Source: CAYRJD01 sp965247395 | GTDB lineage: Bacteria > Actinomycetota > Acidimicrobiia > Acidimicrobiales > Poriferisodalaceae | Direction: 5' to 3' | Length of the DNA stretch: 64,000 nt | Assembly: GCA_965247395.1 (NCBI GenBank) | Contig: OZ252012.1 | Coordinates: 1,860,001-1,924,000 of the forward strand | In this document: positions 24,107 through 33,963 of the stretch, one piece after another | How positions within the stretch are numbered: the stretch's first letter is position 1 | How the letters are laid out: each line of letters starts with the position of its first letter | The notes under the pieces: model-generated | The model's input: only the letters and a program-made list of their open reading frames with translations | Databases searched by the model: none | Told to the model about the DNA's origin: nothing | Program-made: the position numbers and the translations under genes

Positions 24107-26664
24107 GTAGCGGCGACGTGCCTGAGCGCGTGCACTCCAAGTTTGCCGACGCCCGCTCCAAGCTGATAGCGCTGGACAGCGATTTAAAACCCGAGACCCT
24201 CGAAGCTATTCCAACAGCCCTGACCGATCTCACTGATAATTGGTTGCGCGAGGTATTTACATACGAAACAACAGCAGCGCAAACTGGCCCTGCAAAGACT
24301 GGCACTGAGCAAACCAGCGCTGAGCAAACCAGCACAGTGCAAACCGGAATAGCCCTGCTGGCTGTTGGTGGTTACGGACGGTCAGAACTGTGTCCGCGTA
24401 GCGACATCGATCTGTTGCTGCTTCACAGTCCGGAGGTAAACACGGGCGACCTTGCGGACCGCATCTGGTATCCCGTTTGGGACCAGCGCTTGAAACTAGG
24501 GCACGCAGTTCGCACAATCGACGACTGCATTGAGCTAGCCACCCACGACATAGACACCTGCACGGCCCTGCTTGACGCACGGCACATTGCAGGTGACGAG
24601 CAGCTCACCACAGAGCTAATCCAGCGCATTAATCAGCACTGGCAAGAAAACTCTGAGGACTGCCTCAAAGATCTTGCTCAAACAGCAAAACGTCGACAAC
24701 GGCTAAGCGGTGAGGTGGCGTTTTTGCTTGAGCCAAACCTCAAGCTCGGTCGCGGTGGTCTAAGAGATGTGCAAACAGTTGGCTGGGCTGAGCATGCAGG
24801 TGTTTCGCTAACGGCTGACGATCGTCAGCGCTTGGAGCAGTCCTATCTCACCTTGCTGAGAGTACGGGTGGCTTTGCACATTTTGACTGGGCGTTCGACA
24901 GACGTGCTTGAGACAGACGAGCAACAGCCGATTGCCGAAATGTTGGGCGCAGCCGATTCGAGTGCGTTGATGTATGACATTGCGGCGGCCGCACGCGATA
25001 TTGCGTTCATCAGCGATCACGCTTGGCGCACCTCGTCGAGTTGGGAAGCGGCTGAAGCGGGTGGGGCAACAAGTCAGGCCAGCACAACCAAGCAGTCGTT
25101 CCTGGAAAAACGTCGAAACAAGGCTCTTAAAAAACGACTAGCCGCTGACGGCCTGGAGCTGGTCGACGGTGAGATCATGATTACCGGTGACCCAGGAAAA
25201 GACGAGTTGCTTCTGCTACGAGCTGCCGTGCACGCGGCTCGTCACCAAGTTGGCATTGCTCGTACCAGTCTCGATCAGCTAGCTCAGCGCCAGCAAACCT
25301 TGAGTGACCCTTGGCCTAGCGATGCGCGCGAGCTATTTGTGCAACTGCTGGAGTGCGGCGATAACGCAATTGACGTGATCGAGGCGCTTGATTTTGTAGG
25401 CGTATGGACTTGCGTGCTGCCCGAGTGGGCGCCCAACCGCAACCGCCCACAGCGATCCCGCTACCACCGCTTCACCGTTGATCGCCACCTGCTCGAAGCG
25501 GTCTCACTGGCTGCTGAGATGACAGATCGGGTTACGCGCCCCGACCTGTTGTTAGCAGCCGCCTTGCTGCATGACATTGGAAAGGGCTACCCCGGAGACC
25601 ACACCCAAGTGGGTATGGGTCTGGTGGCGACTATTGCCAAGCGCGCTGGCTGGGATGAACAAGACGTCAACACGCTGGTGCGGTTGGTGCAGCACCATCT
25701 GCTGCTAACCGACACCGCCACCCGACGCGACCTAGACGACCCTCGCACCACCGAACATGTGGTCGAGGCCGTTGAAACCACTGAGTTTTTGAGATTGTTG
25801 GCGGCGCTTACCGAGGCCGATTGTCGCGCCACCGGACCTACCGCTTGGACCGACTGGATCGCCAGCCTGGTGAGCACGCTCATCGACTTGGTTACCGAGC
25901 ATCTCAGTGGCTCGGTAGATCTGCTTTCAACAAGGAGAGAGCTAAGAGATAGGGCGATAGCGGGGATAATGGCGGAAGGTCAAACCCAGGTGGTTGGTGC
26001 GGAGGACACCGTGACCGTTGTAGCGCCTGACGAGAAGGGCACCTTCAGCAAGGTGGCAGGAGCGCTGGCTTTGCGTGGCCTTGATGTGCTGCAGGCCGAG
26101 GCGTTTTCCCAACCGAGCCCAGTAACAGGCTCGACCGACAACACCGCAAGTCCGGCAACGGGCTCGACCGGAAGCACCACCACAGCCGTGTCAGTGTTTC
26201 GGATTGCGCCGCCAGACACTCCCGTTGACTGGGAACGAGTAGCCGCCGATATCAAACGAGCAATCGAGGGCTCCCTAGCGCTGGACGCTCGCATCGCTGA
26301 ACGAGCGCGCCTCTATCGCAGACGCACGGCGCTGGCCGCTGCAACTCCTCAAACCGTGGTGACCTTCAACACCAGCGCAGCCACTGATGCCACCATCGTG
26401 CAGGTTCGCACCGAGGATCGCATTGGCGTGCTCTACCGCCTTACCGAGATTCTCTCTCGCATGGGGCTTGACATCGTCTCGGCCAAGATTCAAACGATCG
26501 CCAACGAAGTAGTCGACACGTTTTATGTAACTGGGTCAAACGGCCCGGTGCTAAGCGAAGAGCATCAAAGAGAAATAGAGCTGGCGCTACAGCACGGTTT
26601 AGCCCAGCCGGTCGATACGCCGACTCATGCATCTGCCAGCGCGCCCGACGGCGCGTCAAGCTAA
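24103..26664 (+). CDS. glnD: PII uridylyltransferase/uridylyl-removing enzyme GlnD
   Basis: Nitrogen sensor that modifies the PII protein (adenylylates GlnK in actinobacteria) according to glutamine status. Order: nucleotidyltransferase domain with VGGYGRSELCPRSDIDLLLL (residues about 88-107), helical domain, HD domain with AALLHDIGKGYPGDHTQVG and two C-terminal ACT domains (VVAPDEKGTFSKVAGALALRG; VRTEDRIGVLYRLTEILSRMG). Two low-complexity insertions stand out: 24280-24347 just before the catalytic strand (units of EQTSA) and 26118-26185 within the first ACT domain (ATGSTGST). GTG start overlaps larE by GTGA. No amtB or glnK is adjacent. Confidence 0.94.
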   Translation: MSSGDVPERVHSKFADARSKLIALDSDLKPETLEAIPTALTDLTDNWLREVFTYETTAAQTGPAKTGTEQTSAEQTSTVQTGIALLAVGGYGRSELCPRSDIDLLLLHSPEVNTGDLADRIWYPVWDQRLKLGHAVRTIDDCIELATHDIDTCTALLDARHIAGDEQLTTELIQRINQHWQENSEDCLKDLAQTAKRRQRLSGEVAFLLEPNLKLGRGGLRDVQTVGWAEHAGVSLTADDRQRLEQSYLTLLRVRVALHILTGRSTDVLETDEQQPIAEMLGAADSSALMYDIAAAARDIAFISDHAWRTSSSWEAAEAGGATSQASTTKQSFLEKRRNKALKKRLAADGLELVDGEIMITGDPGKDELLLLRAAVHAARHQVGIARTSLDQLAQRQQTLSDPWPSDARELFVQLLECGDNAIDVIEALDFVGVWTCVLPEWAPNRNRPQRSRYHRFTVDRHLLEAVSLAAEMTDRVTRPDLLLAAALLHDIGKGYPGDHTQVGMGLVATIAKRAGWDEQDVNTLVRLVQHHLLLTDTATRRDLDDPRTTEHVVEAVETTEFLRLLAALTEADCRATGPTAWTDWIASLVSTLIDLVTEHLSGSVDLLSTRRELRDRAIAGIMAEGQTQVVGAEDTVTVVAPDEKGTFSKVAGALALRGLDVLQAEAFSQPSPVTGSTDNTASPATGSTGSTTTAVSVFRIAPPDTPVDWERVAADIKRAIEGSLALDARIAERARLYRRRTALAAATPQTVVTFNTSAATDATIVQVRTEDRIGVLYRLTEILSRMGLDIVSAKIQTIANEVVDTFYVTGSNGPVLSEEHQREIELALQHGLAQPVDTPTHASASAPDGASS
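24280..24347 (+). repeat. in-frame repeat within the GlnD nucleotidyltransferase domain
   Basis: Near-tandem units around GAGCAAACCAGC; 24304-24318 and 24319-24333 match in 14 of 15 bases. Confidence 0.85.
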
Positions 26665-26673
26665 AAACAGCGC

Positions 26674-26692
26674 GTCTAGCTAGAAGCTAGAC
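26674..26692. terminator. terminator hairpin between glnD and ABC permease gene
   Basis: Perfect 8-pair stem GTCTAGCT / AGCTAGAC with a 3-base loop between convergent stops. On the minus strand it is followed within five bases by TGTTTTT, as expected for an intrinsic terminator of the ABC operon. Confidence 0.6.
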
Positions 26693-26699
26693 ATGTGAG

Positions 26700-29252
26700 C
26701 TAGATATGCGAAATAGCGTCGAGCACGTTTAGACGAGCCGCACGCCTGGCTGGCAGGATCGCCGCCAGCATGCCCAACACGACGCACAGCACAACGATGC
26801 CTATCAGCCAGAAAACCGGCACTCCGATAGACGAAATGAACGATTCGGGCAGCGCGGCAATGGCAATGAAGGCAAACACAAGCCCTAACAGCACACCGAG
26901 AATCCCCCCGAACACGGTGACGATTACGGCCTCCCAACGGATCATGCGGCGAGTTTGACGCCTGGTCATGCCGACAGCGCGCAATAAACCAAGCTCGCGA
27001 ATACGTTCAAACACCGACAACATCAGCGTGTTAACGACTCCCAGAGAGGCAATAACAATCGCAAAAATCAGCAAAGCGTTGACCACTAGCAAAAGCTGAT
27101 CAATCTGGCTTTCGAGCGATTTCTGAAACTCTTCTCGATTTTCCAGCTTGGTTTCTGGATAGTTCGCCGCCACAGCGTCAACCGCCGGTCGCAGGTCCGT
27201 GGGGTCGACGCCTTCGGCGGCAGAGACCGCCGCGAACACGTTGTACTGCTTAGAAGAGGTGTACACCTCCTCATAAGTGTTAATGCTGATCACCCAATTG
27301 CCGAGAATGGTGGCGTCGTCATAGATACCGACGACGGTCAGATTTCGCGTGCCGCCGGGGAACTCAACGGAGAGCGTGTCACCCGAGCTCAAAGCCAGAT
27401 CCTCAGCCGCTTCGGAGTACACCAGCAAACCGTTATTTTCCAGTCCCTGGTATGAGCCCTGTGTGAGGTCGGCATCAACCAAGGTGCCCAGGCCCTCCTG
27501 TTGAGTGCCGAGCACGTCGTAGGTGATGCCATCTATACGCATCGTGGCCACGCCTGGCCCACCGCGATAGCCAACGGCTATGCCTACACCCTCTACCTCT
27601 TTTAGGTCTGCTACCAACTGCGGGCTGAAACCAGATTGGTCGTTGGTATCAAGCTGTACGAAGTAATCGGCTCGCAGAGAAGTATCCAATGTGGAGCTAA
27701 ACGTCGCCTTAAAGCTCTCACCCACTATCAGCACCATTGCTACTAGCGCTAGGCCCACCATCAACGCTGAAGCCGTGGAGGAGGTGCGGCGCGGGTTGCG
27801 AGCTGCGTTCTCTCGAGCCAATTGACCAGGAGTCTTGGCTATGCGAGCAATCGGTGCTCCCAGCGCTAGAGCCACGGGTCGAGCCATCAACGGGCTAAGC
27901 AAAGCGGTCGCTAGGAACAGTAGTAGCGCACCAAACGCCAACGGGAAGAGCCTGTCGCTGGCCCCACCGCCGCCAAAGACACCCAGCAGCGATAGCAACG
28001 CGCCGACCACACCAAGGATCACTCCAATGATCGAGCGTCGCCGTGAGCTAACCGGCGCCAGTATGAACTGGTCCGATATCGCAGCAATGGGCGGAACCGA
28101 AGCGGCTCGCCTAGCTGGGGCTATGGACGCCAACAGCGTCATGCCAACGCCAACGCCAACGGAAACAATCCACGTTCGTAGGCCAATGATGATCGGTCCG
28201 GCTGGAAGACCGCCACCGTCGCCTGCCTGTTCGAGCGCAAAGCTAATAAATGCTGCGACACCGATGCCAGCCAGCACGCCTATCAGCGAGGCCAGTACAC
28301 CTATCAACAGTGCCTCACCAATGACCGATGCGCGTACCTGACGACCGGTAGCACCAAGGCAGCGCAGCAGCCCTAGCTCTTTTATGCGCTGGCCCAACAC
28401 GATGGAGAAGGTGTTGTTGATGATGAACGCACTCACCACCAGTGCCACCGCGGCAAACGCCAACAGCGCTGTTTGGAAAATGCTGATGATCTGTGAGAAC
28501 TGGTCGGTGAATTCTTCCTCGACTACTCCGCTGGTGACAGCCTCGTAATTGGCTGGCAGAACCTCATTGACCCGGTCGGCAAGCACATCTTCTGTTACTC
28601 CCGAAACCGCCCTTACTTCAATGGTTTGGAAAGATCCCAGCGCGTCAAAAAGCCTTTGGGCTGTACTGGTTTCGAACATCATGAAGATGACGCCGAAGTC
28701 TTCCTCACCAAAGAAGAACAGTCCCGTGATAACAAAGTCTTCAGGCTCTGCAAGCGACCGGATATTGACGGTGTCGCCTATGGAAATTCCGTACCTATCG
28801 GCAGTTATCGAGTCGATCATTACTTCACCGCCAGCAGGAGCGCGGCTACCTGGAACCAGCGTTACTGCTGAGGTGGGGTCATTGGGGTCATAGTTGTAGC
28901 CCAGCGTGGGGCCACCAGATGTTGTTAGCAGCTCGCCTTCATAACTAACTCGCGGAAACCCGACGACGCTTCCTTGCGCATATGCAACACCATCAACCGC
29001 AGAAACGGTCTCGGCTAGCTCTTCCGGCACGAGCGGGCGCGTGCTGTTGTCATCTGCAAAGGCAGCGACTCCGCGAACCTGAACATTTACGTTTGAAACA
29101 ACTTCTTGCGCAATGTCGTCAAACGTGGCTCGCAGGCTGTCTGCGGTGATGAACGAACCTGATACGAAAGCCACGCTTAGAACCACCGCGAAAGAGGTGA
29201 GCGCAAAGCGCAGCTTGCGCGCGAATAAGGACTTGATTGTGAGCTTCAGCAC
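26700..29252 (-). CDS. MacB/FtsX-type ABC transporter permease
   Basis: 850-residue membrane subunit with two FtsX modules. A first helix at about 15-37 is followed by a large extracytoplasmic MacB-like domain (about 40-255), three helices, a further pair, a second extracytoplasmic domain (about 515-725) and three C-terminal helices ending in ARRAARLNVLDAISHI, the usual FtsX tail. Such duplicated permeases export lipoproteins, peptides or drugs in mechanotransmission mode; the substrate is unknown. It works with the ATPase gene 51 bases upstream. The start is GTG 29252. Confidence 0.92.
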   Translation of the reverse strand: MLKLTIKSLFARKLRFALTSFAVVLSVAFVSGSFITADSLRATFDDIAQEVVSNVNVQVRGVAAFADDNSTRPLVPEELAETVSAVDGVAYAQGSVVGFPRVSYEGELLTTSGGPTLGYNYDPNDPTSAVTLVPGSRAPAGGEVMIDSITADRYGISIGDTVNIRSLAEPEDFVITGLFFFGEEDFGVIFMMFETSTAQRLFDALGSFQTIEVRAVSGVTEDVLADRVNEVLPANYEAVTSGVVEEEFTDQFSQIISIFQTALLAFAAVALVVSAFIINNTFSIVLGQRIKELGLLRCLGATGRQVRASVIGEALLIGVLASLIGVLAGIGVAAFISFALEQAGDGGGLPAGPIIIGLRTWIVSVGVGVGMTLLASIAPARRAASVPPIAAISDQFILAPVSSRRRSIIGVILGVVGALLSLLGVFGGGGASDRLFPLAFGALLLFLATALLSPLMARPVALALGAPIARIAKTPGQLARENAARNPRRTSSTASALMVGLALVAMVLIVGESFKATFSSTLDTSLRADYFVQLDTNDQSGFSPQLVADLKEVEGVGIAVGYRGGPGVATMRIDGITYDVLGTQQEGLGTLVDADLTQGSYQGLENNGLLVYSEAAEDLALSSGDTLSVEFPGGTRNLTVVGIYDDATILGNWVISINTYEEVYTSSKQYNVFAAVSAAEGVDPTDLRPAVDAVAANYPETKLENREEFQKSLESQIDQLLLVVNALLIFAIVIASLGVVNTLMLSVFERIRELGLLRAVGMTRRQTRRMIRWEAVIVTVFGGILGVLLGLVFAFIAIAALPESFISSIGVPVFWLIGIVVLCVVLGMLAAILPARRAARLNVLDAISHI

Positions 29253-29303
29253 GTCTGTGTTGCCTTTAAAGGGTTGCCTCTGGAAGGGGTTGTCTGCTGG
29301 GCG

Positions 29304-30089
29304 CTAGTCGCCTAGGTGCTTGATGGTGTCAAGCACGGTGTCAGCGGTGGGCGAAGACATCTCTTGCACGATTTTGCCATCTACCAAAAACACGACGCGA
29401 TCGCTATAAGAAGCCGCAGCGGGATCGTGAGTAACCATGACGATCGTCTGGTTTAGGCGGTCAACCGCTTGGCGAATGAAGCTCAATATCTCTCCACCCG
29501 TTTTGGAGTCAAGGTTGCCGGTCGGTTCATCGGCAAAAACAATGGCGGGTCGGCTGGCAAGCGCTCTTGCAACCGCGACACGTTGCTGCTGGCCACCGGA
29601 TAGCTCGGTCGGTCGGTGATCCAGGCGATCTTCTAGTCCTACAGCAGACACGATTTCATCAAACCAATCCCGATCCATTGCGGTGCCACCCAGTTTTGAG
29701 GGAAGCTCTATGTTTTCGCTTGCAGTCAAAGTCGGTACCAGATTGAATGCCTGAAACACAAAGCCGATCCTGTCCCTGCGCAACAGTGTTAGCTGTCGTT
29801 CCGACAAGGTTTCTAGCGACACATCTTCAATAAAGACCTCGCCGTCGGTCAGGGTGTCAAGTCCAGCCATGCAGTGCATAAGCGTGGATTTGCCGGAACC
29901 TGATGGCCCCATAACGGCGGTGAACTCGCCGCGTTCAAACTCGACCGTGACGCCATTTAAGGCATGCACCTCTGTGTCACCTGAGCCGTAGACCTTTGAG
30001 GCATCAACGGCTCTTGCGGCTGGCACGCCTGCGGCAGTCTCTGCCGATTGAGCGCCAGTTGTTGTGGTTTGCGTTGAATCGTTCTGCAC
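29304..30089 (-). CDS. ABC transporter ATPase, LolD/MacB family
   Basis: Drives the adjacent permease. Walker A GPSGSGKST, Q-loop VFQAFNLVPTLTASENIELP, signature LSGGQQQRVAVARAL, Walker B IVFADEPTGNLD and the switch His in MVTHDPAAASYSDR are all intact. The first 28 residues are a Thr/Ala-rich leader before SKVYGSGDTEVHALNGVTV. GTG 30089 has TACCCT 8 bases upstream, suggesting a leaderless message for the two-gene operon. The regulator gene at 30210 is divergent and may share the control region. Confidence 0.95.
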   Translation of the reverse strand: MQNDSTQTTTTGAQSAETAAGVPAARAVDASKVYGSGDTEVHALNGVTVEFERGEFTAVMGPSGSGKSTLMHCMAGLDTLTDGEVFIEDVSLETLSERQLTLLRRDRIGFVFQAFNLVPTLTASENIELPSKLGGTAMDRDWFDEIVSAVGLEDRLDHRPTELSGGQQQRVAVARALASRPAIVFADEPTGNLDSKTGGEILSFIRQAVDRLNQTIVMVTHDPAAASYSDRVVFLVDGKIVQEMSSPTADTVLDTIKHLGD

Positions 30090-30097
30090 GAAGGGGC

Positions 30098-30103
30098 AGG
30101 GTA
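30098..30103 (-). promoter_or_regulatory. candidate -10 hexamer, ABC operon
   Basis: TACCCT on the minus strand, 8 bases before GTG 30089. Confidence 0.45.
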
Positions 30104-30118
30104 GTGCGGAGAGGCCTT

Positions 30119-30154
30119 AGTAAAAGATCACCAACGAGTAAAAGATCACCAACG
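30119..30154 (+). repeat. 18-base perfect tandem duplication
   Basis: AGTAAAAGATCACCAACG twice in succession, inside the 120-base divergent promoter region of the ABC operon and the cyclase-regulator gene. It could be a paired operator site or one of the many short duplications in this genome. Confidence 0.9.
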
Positions 30155-30197
30155 CACCTTGCACGTGCATGACCTATAGAGAGCGGCGGGGCTTTCC

Positions 30198-30203
30198 TAC
30201 ACT
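30198..30203 (+). promoter_or_regulatory. candidate -10 hexamer, cyclase/AAA regulator gene
   Basis: TACACT, 6 bases before GTG 30210. Confidence 0.5.
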
Positions 30204-30209
30204 GAACGG

Positions 30210-33200
30210 GTGCCAACGTTCCCGTGCCCTTCTTGTGGCTCAGATACCCCTAGTGGGGCGCGGTTTTGTCCAACGTGCGGGCATTTGCTGGTTGAGACCG
30301 AAGAACGCCGCGTCGTTACGGTGCTTTTTGTTGATCTGGTTGGTTTTACGAAGCTAAGCGAGGACGCTGATCCGGAAGACCTAAAGCACCTAATTGATAC
30401 CTGTTTCCAGCGTTTGGTGGCTGACGTTGGAGAGTTCGGCGGGACCGTTGACAAGATCATTGGTGATGCCATCTTGGCTTTGTTTGGCGCCCCGGTAGCG
30501 CACGAAGATGATCCCGAGCGTGCCCTTCGGGCTGTTTTTCGCATGCAGGATTCGCTAGCTAAATTTTCCGTCGAGCGCGGCATCAAACTTCAGATGAGAG
30601 CCGGCATCAACACCGGTGAGGTGCTCGTTGGGGCGCTTCATGCTGGCGGTGATTACACCGTTATGGGTGACACCGTCAACATTGCAAATCGCCTGCAAGG
30701 CATGGCTAATCCAGGTGAGGTGTTAGTGGGCTCACTCACTCAAGCTGCTACAGCCTCAGTGGTTCAGTTTGAAGGGCGTGGCGAGCTAGAGCTGCGCGGA
30801 CGCAGTGAGCCAGTAGGAGTGTTTGTTGCCTCTGGGGAGTTAGCACCACCAGGACGCCGGCGTAACTCAGTGCGCGCACCACTGGTCGGGCGCAGCCTCG
30901 AGCTTCAGCAGCTGACTTCGGCCATCAACACGGCTTTGAGCAGGAGTCGCGCGCAGTTAGTGCAAATCGTGGGTGAGGCTGGACTTGGCAAAAGCCGACT
31001 AGCCGATGAGGTGACTGCAAAAATTGAACAAGAGCACGGCGCTCTGGTGCTCAGCAGCATGGTGCTGCCTTATGACGAGGCCAACCCGCTGAGAGCGATT
31101 GGCGATGCGATTGCCAACAGGGCCGGTGTTATGCACAACGACTCCACCGAAGTCGCCGGTGAGCGGATTACAAAACTGATTGCCGAGGCTTTGCAGGGAG
31201 AGTCCAACGGCGACGAGACTGGCAGTGAGCCCGACCGTGAATCAGAAATAGCCGACATTGCTCAAATGGTGCTTGCGATGCTCGGGCGAGTTCACGATCG
31301 CAGTGTCACCAGTAGCACTCCGGCGACCACGCTTAGCTCGACTACTGAGCGTGACGGCCATTCAGGTGAGGTGCACTCGGCTATGGCTGATCTATTCGGC
31401 GCCTTGTTGCTAGCTCAGCCGACCGTGCTTGTGGTTGGAGACATCCATTGGGCCGACGACCGGTTGCTTTCTCTGTTGGAAAGCCTGTTATCGGCTTTGG
31501 CTTCGCAGCCCTTTGTCGTGCTTTCTACTGCTCGCTGGACCGTGGACGAAAAGCGTTGGACGGTTCCACCAGGTCGTCATAACACGGTGGTTCTAAACCT
31601 CGACCCTCTGGATGTTTCAGCTACAGCGGAGCTGACCAACTCTTTGCTGGGATTTGAAGCACCGCAAGAACTGATTGATCAGCTACACGCCCGTAGCGGC
31701 GGTAATCCGTTCTTCCTGGAAGAGATCAGCACGCTTTTGCGAGATGCAGGTGTTGTCGGTGCCGAAGTCAATGCAGAACGAGCCGCCCGTCCTTTGGACG
31801 ATTTGCCTGGCACTTTGCGAGGTTTAGTGGCTGCCCGACTTGACAGCCTCACTGACGATGAACGCAAGATGGTCGACGATGCCGCGGTGCTAGGCGGTGG
31901 TGGCAGCATCGATGATCTGCTGACGGTGTTTGGTCTTGGTATTACCGAAGGCCAAGACCAAACAGGGGTGGTTGGCGTTGAGAAAGCGGAAACTATTTTT
32001 CACCAACTCATCGACAAAGACATTTTTGGCGTTGAAGAACGATCCTGGCGTTTCCGCTCAGACCTTGTAAGTGAAGTTGCTTACGCCAGGCTCACAAAGA
32101 ACGAGCGCTCTCAGCGACACATCCGCTTGGCTGAATGGATGGCCGTAGGAATAGACGAAAAGCCGTCTGAGTACGTGCCGATGATCGCTAATCACCTAGC
32201 GACAGCAATTGAGCTTGGTGGTAGCTCCAACAGGGATGCGCCCTGGTCTACGACGCTGGGTGTCAGCATCATTGACGCTGCTGTCGAATGGCTTGGGCGA
32301 GCGGCTGAGAACGCCGCCGCGCGTGAGAGCCATTTTGCTGCAGACCAGCTGTATCGCCGTGCCATAGAGCTGTTAGGCAACGACGATGAGCGACTGATCG
32401 GTATGTCATTAGGTCGCGCCACTGCCAGGTTGGGTCTAGGCGAGCTATCGGGTGCCAGAGCCGATGCCGAGTCGGCGCGCACGCTGGCTCTGCTTAAAGG
32501 TGATCGTGAAGCGGCCGCGCAGGGGCTGTTGTTGTTGGGAAGGGTTGCGCTCACAACCGACGATCACGCTCAGGCCGAGACACTGCTGGCCGAAGCGTCG
32601 GGTCATTTCCAAGCGCTAGGCGAAGTGCGTGAAGCGGCCGAAGCACTGAGGCTGCGCGGCTTTGCGTTGCTGCGGGCTGGCGATCACAGTCGCGCGGACC
32701 GCTACATCAACGAAGCTCACGCCACGTTTGTGCACCTGAAAGACGAAACAGGTATCGCCTGGTGTTTGCAAAGCTTGGCGTGGCTTTCCTTTGAGCAAGG
32801 CCTAATAAAAGAGGCCGAAGAGCGCCTACAGCTCGCAATTGAGACATTTACCGAGGAGGGCAATTCGAGTGGACTAGCCACCGCGCTCGGGCTGCAGGCG
32901 TTCCTACTGTTCCATGCCGGGCAGCGCTCAGAAGCAGAAAAAATGGCTAACGAGGTGCGTGAAATCGTTCATGAAAAAGGCGAACGATTTACCGAGGCGA
33001 TGATGGACTTGTTGCTGGGTTCTTTGGGAATGTGGTTGGGGCATGCGGCCGATGCTCTTGAACGAGCACGGGTTGCGGAGCAAGTGTTCACCCAGATCGG
33101 CAGCGCTTATGGCGTGGTGCAAGCGTTAGGCCTGCAAGGTCGTGCCTATGCCGCTTTGGGTGAACTACAGAGAAGTCGCGCGGTACTAGCGGAGTGCTTG

Positions 33201-33914
33201 CAGCGCGCTATGGGGATGCCAGGTCAGCCGCTTGAGAGGTTTGCGCACGCGGTGAGCGCGGGCGGCAGCGTTCAGATCGGTAACCCGCGTGCCGCGCTAG
33301 AAGACATCAGGAGCGTGGCTGACACCGACGCTCGCCATGGACCGCTGGTGATTGGCACTTTAGAACTGGGAGTTTCCGAAGGTCTGGCATTTCTGCAGCT
33401 AGGGCAGGTAGTTGCCGCCGTAAAGGCCTTAGAAGAGGTCGACGAAACCAGGGACGACCGGGTGCCTTCGATGTATCTGGACTCGAGTCTGGCGTTGGCA
33501 TATTGCGCGGCCGGGAAAACCACCGAGGCGCATGAGCGTGCTAAAGCCGTACTTGACACCGGAGCCGGCACTTACTTAGATGTGCGTACGGCGTTATTGG
33601 CGCAGGCACTGGCGCATGCGCGCGATGGCAACCGACAGCAAATGGACGAGGCCTTTGGCAAGGCGCTGACAGCGATCGACGAAACCGACAGCCGCTTTAG
33701 TCAGGTAATAGTGAGACTGGCGATGTCAGTGGGTCATAAGGCGATTGAGTCGCTGCAAGCAGTTGAGATGGAGGAAGAAGCTGAGTCGGTGCTGAGAACT
33801 TTGGATGCACGACCCATCGGCTGGGAGACAGCGTTTTTCTTGGCAGTGGGACTGGAGCCGCCACAGCCCATAGCCGGACCTCTGCCCGAAGCCACGCCTT
33901 ACCAGGGCGAATAG
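30210..33914 (+). CDS. Zn-ribbon, class III nucleotide cyclase, AAA ATPase and TPR protein
   Basis: 1234-residue multidomain regulator common in actinobacteria and mycobacteria. Domains: zinc ribbon with Cys 6, 9, 20 and 23; class III adenylate/guanylate cyclase domain (about 35-205) with both metal Asp residues (VTVLFVDLVGF, D42; IIGDAILALFGAP, D86); AAA/STAND ATPase with Walker A VGEAGLGKS near 254-262 and LVVGDIHWADDRLL as Walker B; then about 600 residues of TPR-like helices (for example QGLLLLGRVALTTDDHAQAE). Whether it makes cAMP or cGMP cannot be told. GTG at leaderless distance from TACACT. The C-terminus is rich in Pro/Glu. Confidence 0.92.
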   Translation: MPTFPCPSCGSDTPSGARFCPTCGHLLVETEERRVVTVLFVDLVGFTKLSEDADPEDLKHLIDTCFQRLVADVGEFGGTVDKIIGDAILALFGAPVAHEDDPERALRAVFRMQDSLAKFSVERGIKLQMRAGINTGEVLVGALHAGGDYTVMGDTVNIANRLQGMANPGEVLVGSLTQAATASVVQFEGRGELELRGRSEPVGVFVASGELAPPGRRRNSVRAPLVGRSLELQQLTSAINTALSRSRAQLVQIVGEAGLGKSRLADEVTAKIEQEHGALVLSSMVLPYDEANPLRAIGDAIANRAGVMHNDSTEVAGERITKLIAEALQGESNGDETGSEPDRESEIADIAQMVLAMLGRVHDRSVTSSTPATTLSSTTERDGHSGEVHSAMADLFGALLLAQPTVLVVGDIHWADDRLLSLLESLLSALASQPFVVLSTARWTVDEKRWTVPPGRHNTVVLNLDPLDVSATAELTNSLLGFEAPQELIDQLHARSGGNPFFLEEISTLLRDAGVVGAEVNAERAARPLDDLPGTLRGLVAARLDSLTDDERKMVDDAAVLGGGGSIDDLLTVFGLGITEGQDQTGVVGVEKAETIFHQLIDKDIFGVEERSWRFRSDLVSEVAYARLTKNERSQRHIRLAEWMAVGIDEKPSEYVPMIANHLATAIELGGSSNRDAPWSTTLGVSIIDAAVEWLGRAAENAAARESHFAADQLYRRAIELLGNDDERLIGMSLGRATARLGLGELSGARADAESARTLALLKGDREAAAQGLLLLGRVALTTDDHAQAETLLAEASGHFQALGEVREAAEALRLRGFALLRAGDHSRADRYINEAHATFVHLKDETGIAWCLQSLAWLSFEQGLIKEAEERLQLAIETFTEEGNSSGLATALGLQAFLLFHAGQRSEAEKMANEVREIVHEKGERFTEAMMDLLLGSLGMWLGHAADALERARVAEQVFTQIGSAYGVVQALGLQGRAYAALGELQRSRAVLAECLQRAMGMPGQPLERFAHAVSAGGSVQIGNPRAALEDIRSVADTDARHGPLVIGTLELGVSEGLAFLQLGQVVAAVKALEEVDETRDDRVPSMYLDSSLALAYCAAGKTTEAHERAKAVLDTGAGTYLDVRTALLAQALAHARDGNRQQMDEAFGKALTAIDETDSRFSQVIVRLAMSVGHKAIESLQAVEMEEEAESVLRTLDARPIGWETAFFLAVGLEPPQPIAGPLPEATPYQGE

Positions 33915-33949
33915 CTTCGCAGCTTGAACGACAGGTTTGCGGGCATCGG

Positions 33950-33955
33950 TACAAT
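33950..33955 (+). promoter_or_regulatory. candidate -10 hexamer, B12-subunit gene
   Basis: TACAAT, 8 bases before ATG 33964. Confidence 0.55.
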
Positions 33956-33963
33956 CGGCCGAT

